Part shown: in pieces, positions 10,815 to 22,028 of the stretch
Layout of the letters: each line of letters opens with the position of its first letter
Position numbering within the stretch: position 1 is the stretch's first letter
Source of the DNA: Rhizophagus irregularis
Taxonomy: Eukaryota; Glomeromycota; Glomeromycetes; Glomerales; Glomeraceae
Assembly: GCF_026210795.1 (NCBI RefSeq)
Contig: NC_089429.1
Coordinates: 2,356,001-2,420,000, forward strand
Direction: 5' to 3'
DNA: 64,000 nucleotides
Program-made: the position numbers and the translations under genes
Notes under the pieces: generated by a model
Told to the model about the DNA's origin: nothing
Seen by the model: only the letters and a program-made list of their open reading frames with translations
Database searches by the model: none

Positions 10815-11575
10815 AGAGCTCTGCAATCTGACCTGACAGATCAGGTGACCTGACGGGTTGACCCAAAATATTCAGGTCAGGTCATCAAATTCATGACCTG
10901 ACACGGGTCAGGTCAGTGCTGATCGGTACTCAATCTGACCCATTGACCCGACATATACTGTATTTAGGTCAAATAAATTATATAACGCCGAAACTTATAA
11001 TGATTCCAGCATTTTTACATGTACAATTGAAAAAAATGCCAAAACTATCAGTTTTGGCGTTTTTACATGTAAAATCAAAAGAAAAACGCCAGAACTAATG
11101 ATTCTGGCACTTTTACATATAAAATTGGAAAAAAAATGCCAAAACTATCTGTTTCAGCATTTTTACATGTAAAATCAAAAAGAAAGACACCAGAACTAAT
11201 TATTCTAGCGTTTTTACATGTAAAATCGAAAAAAATGCCAAAACTATCAGTTTTGGCATTTTTACATGTAAAATCAAAAAGAAAAATACCAGAACAAATT
11301 ATTCCAGCGTTTTTACATGTAAAATCAAAAGGAAAAATGCCAAAATAAATAGTTTCAGCGTTTTATATATAAAAACAAAAAGTAAAAAACGTTACAAAAC
11401 ATTTTTTTACAATATTTAATAATAAAACTTCGGGTAACCCAAGTTATCCAAAGTGCTTTCAGGTTAAATGGGTCGGGTCAGGTCAGAACAGTTTACCTGA
11501 CCCGACCTGACCTGAAAAAAATTTCAGTTCAGGTTAACCAGGTAACCTGACCCGACCCGACCTGTGCAGAGCTCT
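10815..11575. mobile_element. Mutator-like MITE with 10-bp target duplication
   Basis: Ends AGAGCTCTGCA and TGCAGAGCTCT are inverted repeats, flanked by direct repeats ACTTACATAT at 10805-10814 and 11576-11585. A 9-10 bp duplication is characteristic of Mutator-like elements. Inside each end are many copies of GGTCAGGTCA/TGACCTGACC, and the centre holds a tandem repeat. No coding capacity is seen, so it is non-autonomous. It lies within the hAT relic and is therefore younger than it. Confidence 0.85.
10980..11385. repeat. Tandem repeat with TTTTTACATGTAAAA palindromes
   Basis: About six units of 55-75 bp, each with TTTTTACATGTAAAA and inverted GCCAAAACTA/TAGTTTTGGC or CCAGAACTA words. Forward-strand frames read phrases such as FLHVKSK repeatedly; this is a by-product of the repeat and not a gene. 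A related repeat occurs alone at 35040-35345. Confidence 0.8.
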
Positions 11576-11714
11576 ACTTACATATATAGTTACATTTTGG
11601 GAATATTAATAAATTTTGGTTAACCAGAAAAAGTAAATTAAAGTATTTTCAAAAAAAAAAAAATAGATAAAGTTTAAACTTTGAAAATATGTACATTTTA
11701 TACTAAATATTATA

Positions 11715-11990
11715 AAGTCGATCTATTTTTTGGACAATTTTATCCACTAATTTCATAATATATCTTTTTGGACAATTTTGTCCACTTATTTATTTCAATT
11801 TGTGTATATATCAATTTTGTTCAACTTATTTTATATCCTGACTCACGTAATATATCTTTTTGGACAATTTTGTCCACTTATTTATCCCAACTTGCATAAT
11901 ATATCTTTTTATTTTTTAGAATTAAATCATTTGTTATATCTTATATGCTGCTATCCCAACTTACGTAATATATCTTTTGGATAATTTTGT
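11715..11990. repeat. Right subterminal repeats of the hAT element
   Basis: Five copies of TTTTGGACAATTTTGTCCACTTA, some with one or two changes, alternate with TTTATCCCAACTTGCATAATATATC-type spacers. They are the inverse complement of the left cluster, as expected for transposon ends. Confidence 0.72.
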
Positions 11991-12142
11991 CCACTTACAT
12001 AATATTAAAAAAGAATTATAAATCCCAAAATAAAACTTTTTAATTGTAATAAAAATTTTGCAATTTGCATTTCATAATCTACTGCGTATACCTAATTTTA
12101 CGTTCTGCAATTTAATCTAAATAATAAAAATAATAATCTGTA

Positions 12143-12475
12143 TTATGCCCATTCGATATACTCACTTCCTTTAAACTTCTCCCTTAAATCTCTGAATTCT
12201 TCGCTTAAACTCAATTTAAATACAACATCACTTTTTCCTTCTGGCGTAGTAAAATCTTGATTCGACATAATTTCAAAGATATGTTTATTTGGTTGGCTTG
12301 AAGTAATTGATTGATGAGCAGGAATTTGAGACAAAAATATATCATCACACTTGCGACAACCTGCTTGCACAAGCTGTGCAGGTGTTATTCCATCATTAAA
12401 TAACTTGCGCAATCTGTCGCATCACAACTTATTTCTCTGTTTAGCTTTTTGATCAATATTAAGCTTACTTCGCAT
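12143..12475 (-). pseudogene. Small unrecognised gene with one in-frame stop
   Basis: Starting at ATG 12475 on the minus strand the frame reads MRSKLNIDQKAKQRNKL, then TGA at 12422-12424, and continues in the same frame for another 93 codons: CDRLRKLFNDGITPAQLVQAGCRKCDDIF and on to KGSEYIEWA. The continuity on both sides of the single stop suggests a recently disabled gene or a cysteine codon (TGY) changed to TGA. The product would be a small soluble protein of about 110 residues rich in charged residues. No family is recognised. It lies just outside the hAT element. Confidence 0.45.
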
Positions 12476-12856
12476 AAAAGAGATCACCCAGGATAGTGAT
12501 GCGGGCGAAACCAAAATATTTCATTAAATGACGTAACTGAATTATGTTTCGTCATTACTCTATAAATTCTGAAAATCTGAAATATTTCGTCATGTGACGA
12601 AACTGAAAATGTAGATAATCAAATGATAATCAAAATTAAAATTAAATAAAAATATCCGATTATATACTACATTAAAAAATAGAACAATAGCTCTGAATTC
12701 ATTGTATTGTTGTAATCATGTAAATTAGTAATCATTTCATTCAACATCTTTATTCTTTATTCTTTATTCTTTACCCCTTAAATTTATTGATTATATAATG
12801 AGTAATTGAGTATATATTGTAATGTCGCATTATATTTTCACGTTATTTTGTAAAAA
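12476..12856. other. Non-coding stretch with TTTCGTCA inverted words
   Basis: No gene seen. The interval contains TTTCGTCA/TGACGAAA words in both orientations at about 12520-12610, possibly a degraded short inverted-repeat element, and AT-rich DNA ahead of the hAT fragment. Confidence 0.4.
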
Positions 12857-13405
12857 ATGGACTCTTCAACTCAACAAAAAAAAAGAAAACTTAGTGGTCA
12901 CCCTCAAAGTGAAGTGTGGAAGTATTATGAAAAACAACCCCTCAAGTCATCTCCTGGTCATTTTTCAGCAAAATGTAATTACTGCAAGAAGACTTGGCCC
13001 CGTGGTCATGTTCATGAGTTAGAAGACTATTTAGCTAACAAGTGTAAAGAGTGCCCAGAACTTGTTTCTTCATTTTATTTGGGTGTAGTTTCTTCACGAG
13101 ATTTTGGAGATGAAGATACTACTATTCCTTTATCAGGAAATAATAAAAAAGGAAAATCCAGTTAAAGCAGCAAGAATTAACTGATTGGTTTGAATCAACA
13201 GATATACCTCCACAAAAAGTAGCTTCTATTACTCGTGTATTTGTACGCGTATTTACATGTTGTGGTATTCCGTTCTCAATTATTGAGAATCCATTTTTTA
13301 TCGAATTTTTTCATGAAATGAGACTAGGATACGTATCACCTTCACGCGATGTACTTAGTTGTAGACTTTTAAATCAAGAGATGGCAAGAATTAATAAAAA
13401 GATCA
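12857..13405 (+). pseudogene. Fragment of a second BED-finger hAT transposase
   Basis: The first 102 codons read a BED finger: EVWKYYEKQP, AKCNYCKKTW and a modified His/Cys pair. A frame change near 13150 is followed by KQQELTDWFESTDIPPQK and IENPFFIEFFHEMRLGYVSP, typical of the region after the finger in fungal hAT proteins. The similarity ends at about 13405, so the core and dimerisation domains are missing. It lies in the opposite orientation to the hAT relic at 8560-10665 and differs from it in sequence, so it is a different hAT family. Confidence 0.75.
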
Positions 13406-13417
13406 ACATCAGGAAGT

Positions 13418-13562
13418 CACAGGAAAAATGTTCATCAAATGTACATCGGTCACTTGATGTACATCATAAAGAAACGCTGAACATCGGACCCTGCAATGTA
13501 CTACCAATGTCACAACATTTGATGTTCATCGCCAAATCAAAGATGTTCATCACCTGTACATT
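13418..13562. repeat. Cluster of GATGTACATC/GATGTTCATC words
   Basis: GATGTACATC is a perfect palindrome and occurs next to several GATGTTCATC, TGTACATCGGT and TGAACATC variants. The cluster starts where the hAT fragment is cut off, so it may be the end of an element that truncated it. No target duplication was found. Confidence 0.45.
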
Positions 13563-15522
13563 AACACATTTATTAATGATATTAAAATACATGCGTTATT
13601 TATTATTATACTATCATTATACTATACAAATGTATTATTAACTCTAACTGTAAATTTACTAGGTGAAAATTAACTATATATGTTATAAATTGGCATGATG
13701 GCATCTCTAGATAATTTGTAAAAATCATATTTTTACAATTTAATATTGCAATTTTTATCATCCTAATTGCTAATACTGCAATAAAACTTTGCTTTCTTAT
13801 TTACAATCTATAATCCAATTCAATCAAAAAATTGATATTATAAATGGTATCCAAAATTATCTTACTACTTTCAGTTTTAAAGTAAAAAAACATTATATAT
13901 ATAATATAGTAAAAATAAAATTTTAGGTTAACAATACTTTTATTATGCTTTTATTTGTAAATTTAAATAAAAATTCAATAATAAATTCTATTTCTATTTC
14001 AAAAGCATACTATTAATCAGTTTGTATAATATTCTATTTAGAAGAATATCTTTCAATACATTTTTAATGTATTTTTTAGTAATATTTATTAAGAAATATA
14101 ATAAGGTATGCAGTACAATATTATATAGGTTTATGGTATAATTTTGCATAAAATATAGACTGTAAATATAATATTTATGTTTTATAAAAAATTTTATCCA
14201 TTATTTCTGTAAAAACTCTGTAAAAATGAGCTTTTTATGGATCCATTCACAGAAAATGTAAATAATTTGATAGATTCCATGATATAAAGTTATTAATTCC
14301 AGAAATATGAACCTTTTATGGAAAAAAAATGGAATATAAAAAATGGATCAACTTTTTTTACAGGGATGTAAGTTTGTGAAGTTTATAAAGTTTAAATTTT
14401 AAAATCATGTATCAAGGATAATTCAATATCTAGTGATTGGATTTTGATGATATTTATACCTATTTATACCATTAGATTTGTCTTATCAAAAGGATTCAAA
14501 TGGTGGTAATTGCATCTTTATAGGATTGATATTTAGTGTGCATTTATGATAACTTCAAAAAAATATTTTTTACAATATCTTTTATTCTAATTATTGCAGT
14601 ATATTGGTTTTTAGCTCATTAGATTCAACTCATTTAGACGATTAAAATGGTGGTAAAATCATAATGATAGGCTTAACATTGACCAAGTTACAGTATCTTT
14701 TATATTATTAAAGACTTTTGAAAATTTGTTATTTAATTGAAAAAATTTACATAATAAGTAGTTTATATTTCCAAAAATTATAAAGCATAGAAACCATTTA
14801 TTGTGATAAAATCACACGCTCATCAACTGTTAACATGTGAGATCTACCTAATTTTAGCAAAACGATAATTTTGGTCACCATCTGTATATAGTATAGTACA
14901 GGTTTTTACAAATTTCCAGTGTCGTAATCAATAGTAACATTAATTACATTTGCGTTTTGCGTAAATGACGGAGTTACAGGTCTTGTGCATGCGATCCGGC
15001 AGGATATTGCTAGTGATCTTGTTCTACTCTTCCTTTTGCTAATCCTATTAAATAATGTCCCAAGCTTCAAACTTTCGATCTCAGTTTCGGTTTCGACTAA
15101 CTGAAAGCAGTTCGACAAACAGATATGACGATAAATCACATGAATCTAAAAAGAGATAAAGCTTAAGTTGCCCAGTAACACATAGGTCTTGGTAATTTGC
15201 AACGAAATGTCATATGTTAAATAAATAAATAACTCGAACCGCGATTTTGGACATATCAGATATCAGATATATTAAATAATGTTTTGATCTGCTACTGCGG
15301 AATTTTTTTTGTAGCATTTATTAATTTTGTTGCTGTATTGGAATTCGGGCAACTTGTTGGTACTTACTTTCTTGTACACCTAAATTTGACTGTACCGGCG
15401 TATGCTGATCAGATTACGTAATCTCAAATTTTGATTTCATTTCTTTTTTAGGAGGGAATTCAAATTTTTTTTTTTCACGAAAAAGCTTTTTCTTTAAAAA
15501 AAAAAAAAAAAAAGACTGAACG
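13563..15522. other. AT-rich intergenic stretch upstream of the PDAP1 gene
   Basis: No convincing gene. Two loosely similar blocks at about 14470-14540 and 14620-14690 share ATTAGATT...CAAATGGTGGTAA...ATAGG, and a third copy lies at 37125-37200. At 14205-14363 CTGTAAAAA and TTTTTACAG face each other, a weak MITE candidate. The last 40 bp before the ATG are A-rich, as expected for a 5' leader. Confidence 0.4.
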
Positions 15523-16495
15523 ATGCCACCGAAGAAAAATAATCGAAAATGGAAAGTTTCTCGTGGTGGTGGACATAAGTTTACAAATCCACGACAACTT
15601 TCTGGTACAGGAAATGAAGAAGGAATGTGGGGTGTAAGTTATTAACTACAAATCAAATTACTTTATTGATCTATTTGCTCTTATTTGTTTTGTGTCAATA
15701 ATGTTTTGCTTTCAGTATCGAGATAAGAAAGAAGACGATTCTGAGGAAGAAAGTGAAGATGAAACGCCTAATGTTTCTTCTAGTAAAATTGAAAAATCTA
15801 AAAATAAAAAGAATTCTCAAGGATCTGATAAGGACGTATCAGGTGAAGACGATGGTGATATCGAAGACGATGATGATGACGATGACGATGACGATGATGA
15901 TGATGTATATATATATATTTATTTATTTATTATTTATTTTGTAACATTAATGTTAATTATATTATATCTTTTTAATTTATATTGTATTAGAATCGTTCAA
16001 AATTATCATCATTGAGCATTATTGATATAGAAAATCCAAACAGAACTAAAAAGGATAATTTGAAAGCTTCTGATATAAAAGATACACCAAGAGAAATGAC
16101 TCGGAGGGAAAGGTATTTAATTTTTATAGCGAATTGAAATATGTTGTTATTACCTATTTATTATTTATTGATTTATATTTATTGATGATTCACTAGAGAA
16201 GCTGCTGAAAAAGCGGCCTCACAACAAAGATATTGGAAACTTCATCAGGAGGGTAAAACTGAACAGGCTAAAGCTGATTTAGAGAGGTTAGCCATTATTA
16301 AGAAACAACGTGAAGAAGCTGCTTTAAGAAGAAAAGCAGAACAAGAAGGTATAATTAATTGATTTCTTCTTCATTATCTTGCTTTTCTTGCTTTTCTTCA
16401 TAAATAATTAATGAAATCAATTTTAAAAAATATTAGCTAAAGCTGAAGCACATAAAGCTAAGATAGCGAGCCAAGGACGCAAAATTAAAAAATAA
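15523..16495 (+). CDS. PDAP1: PDAP1/PP28 family casein kinase substrate phosphoprotein
   Basis: The model has exons 15523-15633, 15716-15904, 15991-16112, 16197-16348 and 16437-16495, giving 210 residues; all introns are GT-AG and phases join cleanly. The basic N-terminus ([23 protein letters not shown]) matches the start of animal PDAP1. A Ser/Asp/Glu-rich middle with a run of Asp (about 88-100) offers casein kinase 2 sites. The C-terminal PP28 domain carries the diagnostic phrases [20 protein letters not shown] and [20 protein letters not shown], followed by a Lys/Ala-rich coiled coil. The length is close to the animal protein (about 181) plus the longer acidic tract. PDAP1 is a conserved eukaryotic phosphoprotein linked to growth-factor signalling and translation control in animals; its fungal role is unknown. 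Confidence 0.93.
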
Positions 16496-17005
16496 TGACA
16501 AATTTGTATAGAATATGAAAAAATAATGTTTAATTATTTAATTATTTGTTTGTTTTAATAATTGTCATAATAATGTCTTTCCTTTTTTTCTTATATTAAA
16601 TTGTTTATCAAAGTTGTTAGAATGTATATTAAGTTTATAAGATTTTATCTTCTGTATTTATTCTTTCATTTTAATGATTACTATTAATTTTATTTTTAAA
16701 ATTAAAAAAAAATCAGTAAATATCATTTTATTATTTTGCTAACGCAATTAATAAAAAACAAATTAATTTTTATAAATTAAAATGTATTTTATACAATAAT
16801 ATTACACAATAAAAATAATAATATAAAAAAGTCATTAAATAAATACTGAAATGTTCTAAATAGTAGGATAAATAAACTAAAAAAACATAATACGTATGAT
16901 AAGAATCCTACAAACTATTATACTAAATATTTACACGTGTATATTAAAATCTTTCAATTATATATTATTATCCTTTAAAGGAATGTTTTTAACTTAAAAA
17001 TTTCA
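16496..17005. other. Convergent 3' intergenic region
   Basis: AT-rich DNA between the ends of the PDAP1 and VPS35 genes, with AATAAA-like words on both strands (for example near 16750, 16810 and 16870). No gene seen. Confidence 0.5.
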
Positions 17006-20000
17006 TTATCTACCTAATGCAGTACTGGTATCAATTTCGTCATAACTTTGCACAAAAAGATCTCCTTGAGCTTTAGCAGAACGTACAGCCTCTTTACGTG
17101 TTTCAAGATGGAACAAAGTTGACTTGAAATGTCTGACAACAAAGTCAGAAATATTACCTTCTGGTTCAACAAGAGCAGAAGAAGCAGAAGTTGGTGGATG
17201 TTGATCTGGATTTTCAATATTATTTAGATGTGTATTGATTAAATCTATTAATCCATTAAGATATTTAACAGTAACCTACAAAAGAAAATAATAATAATAA
17301 AGTGTTATTATTGTTAAATAGGCCTAGACTGTATGAATAATAAATAAATACTAACAGCTTCATTCTTTTTCTCAAAGTAATATATGTATCTATTCAAAAT
17401 TTCCACAAACAATTCAACATTCGTAACGGAATCCATACAAGAATCTGCGATCTTTAGTGCTTTCTGTAAGCATTCAAGAACCCTCTTACCTTCGCGGAAT
17501 AATTCCTAGTAAATACGTAAAATAATTAAGCAACATGTATATCTATATTATTGAGTAAGCATATGTAAAGTACCTCAGATGATTTAGTTCCCCTTCCCTC
17601 TATTTCAGTGGCCCACCATAAATGACTTGATAAATAAACTGCACGGCACTGATCGGGTTTTTTTAGCAATTTACTACCATGCAAGGCGCATTTAGTGATA
17701 AGAGTATCGTAATTCTCTAATCCAAATACGCGAATAGTCTGTAAGGTGCCGATAATTATCGTAATTGCTTGGAATTGAGCACGTGACTCGGAGATCGATT
17801 CTTCGTAAATTGTGAATGCCTTTTACAAAGAGTATGTTAATTTAAAAATACATGTCTAAAAAAGAATTACATCTATATGATATCGATTACATACTTGTAC
17901 GAAGAATTCATAACAAATTTCTTCAAAGCCGCATTCATCTGCACTTTGTCCTGCTAAAAGGAACAGTCTTAAACATATATCTGAACATTCAACTTTGTTA
18001 TACAAAATTGAAATGATTTGATGGATAAATCTGAAAAGGGATGAAGTCTTCTTTTCCCATCCATCATCCTAAAAATGGTAAAAATTTAATCAAAAATAAT
18101 CAATAAGTAAATACTATACTTTTGTAAAAGAAGCAATGATTAATACTTGCTTGATCTTCGAATCTCTGATATCTCCTTGCCAATTTTACAGCAGATGTAA
18201 CAAGAGCAGGGAACGTATATCGTATTCTTTCACCACCTTCGGCGAATTGTTTACGAGCAGTTGTAAGAAGCTAAATGAAAATTATATAAATAATTAATTA
18301 ATCACTAAATAAATAAATCAGTAAATAATGTTAGCATTATACCATAAACTGAACATCAGGGTCACTGCTCTGGAATAAATGAATAATTCTTGCAAGCCAC
18401 CCTTGTTCTTCTGCAAATTCTTCAGGATCCATCTTTTGTGAAGTCCCAATTGATCTCGTACCCCTTCCACCTGTAAGCCCACTGAACGGACTTGAAAGTG
18501 TAGCGTCCTTTTGATCGCGAATGAGAACATTACAAAGATCTAAAATTCCACTAACGTCTTCAGGTGTCTCAATAAGTGTCTCATTCTTTAGAATAGAAGT
18601 GACAATAGCATGAGCAATCGAACGACGTGTTTGAAAAGGTTGTTCTGCGAGAAGAAGAGCAGCATAGTTGGGTAAAGCAAGTAAAGTAAGGACTGTAGGG
18701 TACGAGTTAATAGGAGCCAAGAGAAGATTAAGTAAATTGGTAGTTGTGGTAGAACTATGAAGGTCGGGACTTGATTCCGCAATAAAAAATAAATATGAAT
18801 ATAAGATGAAAAGAACTTCCAATTAAAATAAAAAACTATTATATATCTCTTAAAACCACCAATTTACCTATCATGGAAGTCTAAAACTTTTTGCTTGGCA
18901 AATTCAATGACTTGATCAACATATTCAATCTTGTCAGGGTAACAACTCAATGACAAATTAACTAATGATACCAACAAGGCAGTGATGTCTTGAATAGACA
19001 AGTCGGGACGAGCCTAAAAAAAAAAAAAATGAGAAAACCAGTTCGTAACAACGATCGATTTTTGATTTATATACAATCTTTACGAACCTTAACCAAATCG
19101 ACAATTTGTCCCCAGAACACTTCAAAAAGTTTAACATCTTCAGGGATACCACGAAATCTTTTGACGGGAGGTTCATTTGATTTATTATTTCCCTGTTGTT
19201 TAGTTTCATCCGGTTGTGGCTCGGACGTTTGATTATTATCATCATTAATATTACCGAATTCGAATCCGGTCTCCCCATTTAGCTCTTCCCTCTCAAAATT
19301 ACCAAATTCAAATCCAGTATCCTCCTTTAACTTTTCCTTTTCCTCCTCTACTTCCTCATCCTCCTCTTCTTCCAAAACAAATTTTCCATTTGAATTTGAT
19401 TCATTATCCTCCTCCTCATTATAACCTCCAATATTTTGCTTTTTTAATTTTTCATAAAGCCTCTTAGCGGCTTCTTCCTTTTGGCGTTTAATTACTTCAG
19501 GCGGTTCAGAATCGGCCTCGCGAGCAGCATATGCCGCAAGACGATCAATTAATGCAATTACAATCTGCTTTACATTAACTTTTGGATGAAGTAACGCAGT
19601 GGCTGATAAATATGGACCAAGTGTTCGAAGATGGAAATCATCATGGAACACCTAACCGATCAAAATCGAAAGTTAATAATAACTACCGAAGTATATAAAT
19701 ATTATTTAAAATATCAAGCGTATATACCTGAATGATAACTTCCATTAAATACTCTTGTGCGATGACATCTTTACAGTTAATAACTTGTTCTAAAATACCC
19801 GGCAATATAGTCTGTACAAAAAAAATTAGAAATTAGTGTTATTTTTTTATTTAAAACCAATCACATGACCTATAAATACCTTTTGGTACAACTGTAGATC
19901 AACGCCTTCCAGCTGACTTAATCGAACTAAATTAGTACCAACTAAAATTCTTAATTCTTTCCGTTCCATCTCACGCTTCTCACGGTCTCTTGAGTGACCT

Positions 20001-20892
20001 TGATGTTGCAGGCGTACCCAAAGTTTATTCATTTCAATAAAATTAGTAAGGATAAAAGAAATTGAATCTTGAAGGTTGCCTTGTGGACTATAATAATAAT
20101 TATTATATATTAAAGACAATCATTAGGTCAATCACTATCAAAAAAATAAAAAAAAATTTTTCACTTGCCCATCATCATTTCCAACTGGTAATGAGTCTCT
20201 CGTCATTCCGCTCAAATAATGTCTCAAGAATAACCCACGAGTCGGGTGTTGAACACCACGAGACATTTCCATCATATCTTTCATAATTTCTTTGACCGGA
20301 GCATCCTTTTGTGACATATAGACACTACCAACCGTAATCATGAGGTATAAACGCGGAATTATGTTTCCGGCGTATTGTACTAATTCATAAAGGTCAGCAA
20401 GATGATGTTTTCCAGAATTATGTGCGTCATTAAGATATGTTGTGAGGTGTCGGAGAGCATCAAAAATTGCCATATCTTTCCGTAAAACATTTCGTCAAGG
20501 TTGATAATAAAATCGATCAAATTACAATATACATAAAATAAAAGTGATTTTATGCGTTTTAATTTTAGCTAAAAAATAAAATAATAAAAAAAAGATACAG
20601 AGTTCATAATAATGTTTTGGAGTTAAAGCAGATGTACGAAGTTCTGCTAACATCGTTGAACAATGCTTTAAACCATCCATGAGTTTGTTATTATCCTATC
20701 AACAAGTAAAACATTAGTTCATAAGTGAGAAGGTATTAAGCATTGAAAGTTACGAGATTATACTCAAAAGTATTTTGACAATACCAAGCATTTTTTCATA
20801 TGATGTGCTTGAACTCTAACTACATTCAGAGCCTCTTCTAAAAGTTTCATTTGATCCTCCATTGTTATGGAACTTTGAGAAGTTCTTCTCAT
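17006..20892 (-). CDS. VPS35: Retromer subunit VPS35
   Basis: Thirteen exons (high to low): 20892-20785, 20695-20599, 20475-20169, 20087-19880, 19811-19728, 19651-19088, 19013-18868, 18769-18343, 18270-18151, 18068-17895, 17819-17574, 17505-17356 and 17275-17006; 966 residues. VPS35 is the scaffold of the retromer coat that returns cargo receptors from endosomes to the Golgi or plasma membrane. Diagnostic sequence: PRLYLM (109-114), the conserved VPS26-binding motif; [72 protein letters not shown]. The start follows an in-frame TAG. The introns after exons 3 and 9 begin GCAAGT; only a GC-AG splice keeps the frame and the homology. A Glu-rich insert (about 315-435) with two TGFEFGN repeats lengthens the protein relative to human (796). 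Confidence 0.96.
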
Positions 20893-21096
20893 AGCCTTCT
20901 AGTGTCGTTGAAGAATGTTGAAGAATAGATTAATATCGAGCACTCGTAAAATTTAAACTCTTCCAACAATCAATTCATCATGATTGTACAAACATAAATG
21001 TCATATGACGGGCGATCTGAACATCAGCCGTGGAATTGATCATCAATCAGTACAAATCTTTAGCTCATAACCTTTTTTTTTAAATCGAATAATAAT
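20893..21096. promoter_or_regulatory. Shared divergent promoter of VPS35 and mS23
   Basis: Only 204 bp separate the two start codons, so both genes must be driven from this stretch. It is visibly less AT-rich than the surrounding intergenic DNA (for example ATGACGGGCGATCTGAACATCAG near 21004). No known factor site could be assigned. Co-regulation of two housekeeping genes is an inference from position. Confidence 0.55.
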
Positions 21097-21836
21097 ATGC
21101 CTCACTATGCCTCACCAACACAACTTCATAATCATGTATCACGGTTATTTACTGGGAAAATTATAAAATCTCTTCCAGTATGGTATTCGGCCATGAAAAA
21201 TATTCCACCTGGTCAAAGTTTATTACGTAGTCCTTTACAATTTCGTGAGGATAATTTACAAAACCATAATTTGCGCCTTCGGCGAGACACGAAGTCTCAT
21301 TCTCAAAAACATTTGAAAACAAAAGTTCCAAGACCACAAAAAATTTATTATATGTTAGATGCTTTGCGTAAAGATTTTTATCGTGATCATCCATATGAAT
21401 TATTAAGACCACAAATTTTGATAGAACAGGACGGTGGATTCGTGGAGAAGATTTTGGGCAATTTAAAATTTCCTTGCCGAGTTACTGGTGAAAAGTGAAG
21501 TTTTTATTTAATTTTTTTCTATAAAAATCTTAAACGTGAAGAAATATATTCGCTAATATAAAAATTTTTTTTTCTTTTAGTGTTATTAAATATCAAGAAT
21601 ATTTAATCAAAAAGAAAGGGATGTCAAAAAATGATGCATATATTCAAGCATGTAATGAATTTTATAAAATTCGAGCAAGAGAAGAAGTAGCAGAACGTGT
21701 TGCAGAAGAACAAGCATTATTATTTGGAGCTAGAGGAGGTCAATCTCAAACAGAAAGATCTTTATGGTTGGAACATAAAAATCTTCAAAAATCCGAACCA
21801 CAAATTATTACTCAAGTTTTAAGACTTGTTTCTTAA
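21097..21836 (+). CDS. RSM25: Mitochondrial small-subunit ribosomal protein mS23 (Rsm25)
   Basis: Two exons, 21097-21494 and 21581-21836, with a GT-AG intron (donor GTGAAG), give 217 residues. The protein belongs to the fungal mS23/Rsm25 family of the mitoribosomal small subunit. Recognition rests on LFTGKIIKSLPVWYSAM near the N-terminus, the family hallmark LRKDFYRDHPYELLRPQIL (about 88-106), and the Tyr/Glu-rich helical C-terminal part (YIQACNEFYKIRAREEVAERVAEEQALLFGA in pieces). The basic, Arg-free first residues give no clear cleavable targeting signal, which is usual for this protein. The length is close to yeast Rsm25 (264) and typical of fungi without the C-terminal extension. It is divergently arranged with VPS35. 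Confidence 0.85.
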
Positions 21837-22028
21837 ACAGAATCATTTCCACCATTTATTTAAACCCGAAATATTTTGAGGTCATATTAGAAATAAAAAC
21901 AATCATTTCTTAAAATTATTCGAACAATAGTTATAAAATCACATATGATCTTTTATTGCTTATAATACAGCTTATTTTTAACTAAAGATTAAATAATTTA
22001 AATAATTTATTAAATAAATTATTATTTA

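Larger units (their letters stand above)
7971..12000 (-). mobile_element. Decayed BED-finger hAT transposon
   Basis: A minus-strand hAT transposase relic (about 8560-10665) is bracketed on both sides by clusters of the near-palindrome TGGACAA-AA-TTGTCCA. hAT transposases are known to bind repeated subterminal motifs, so the clusters probably mark the element's ends. Exact termini and an 8-bp target duplication could not be fixed by eye. A Mutator-like MITE (10815-11575) is inserted between the transposase start and the right cluster. The limits given are approximate. Confidence 0.65.

Noticed and set aside
10916-11348. Plus-strand frames with repeated FLHVKSK
   Set aside because: They coincide exactly with the tandem repeat inside the Mutator-like MITE.
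14205-14363. Possible MITE with CTGTAAAAA/TTTTTACAG ends
   Set aside because: The ends are short and of simple sequence, and no target duplication was found.
14906-15139. Minus-strand 77-codon frame upstream of the PDAP1 gene
   Set aside because: No splice partners, no family, no leader features; it could be an exon, but nothing supports it.
15856-15904. GAT/GAC run as an independent microsatellite
   Set aside because: It is in frame within exon 2 of the PDAP1 gene and encodes the acidic tract usual for the family.
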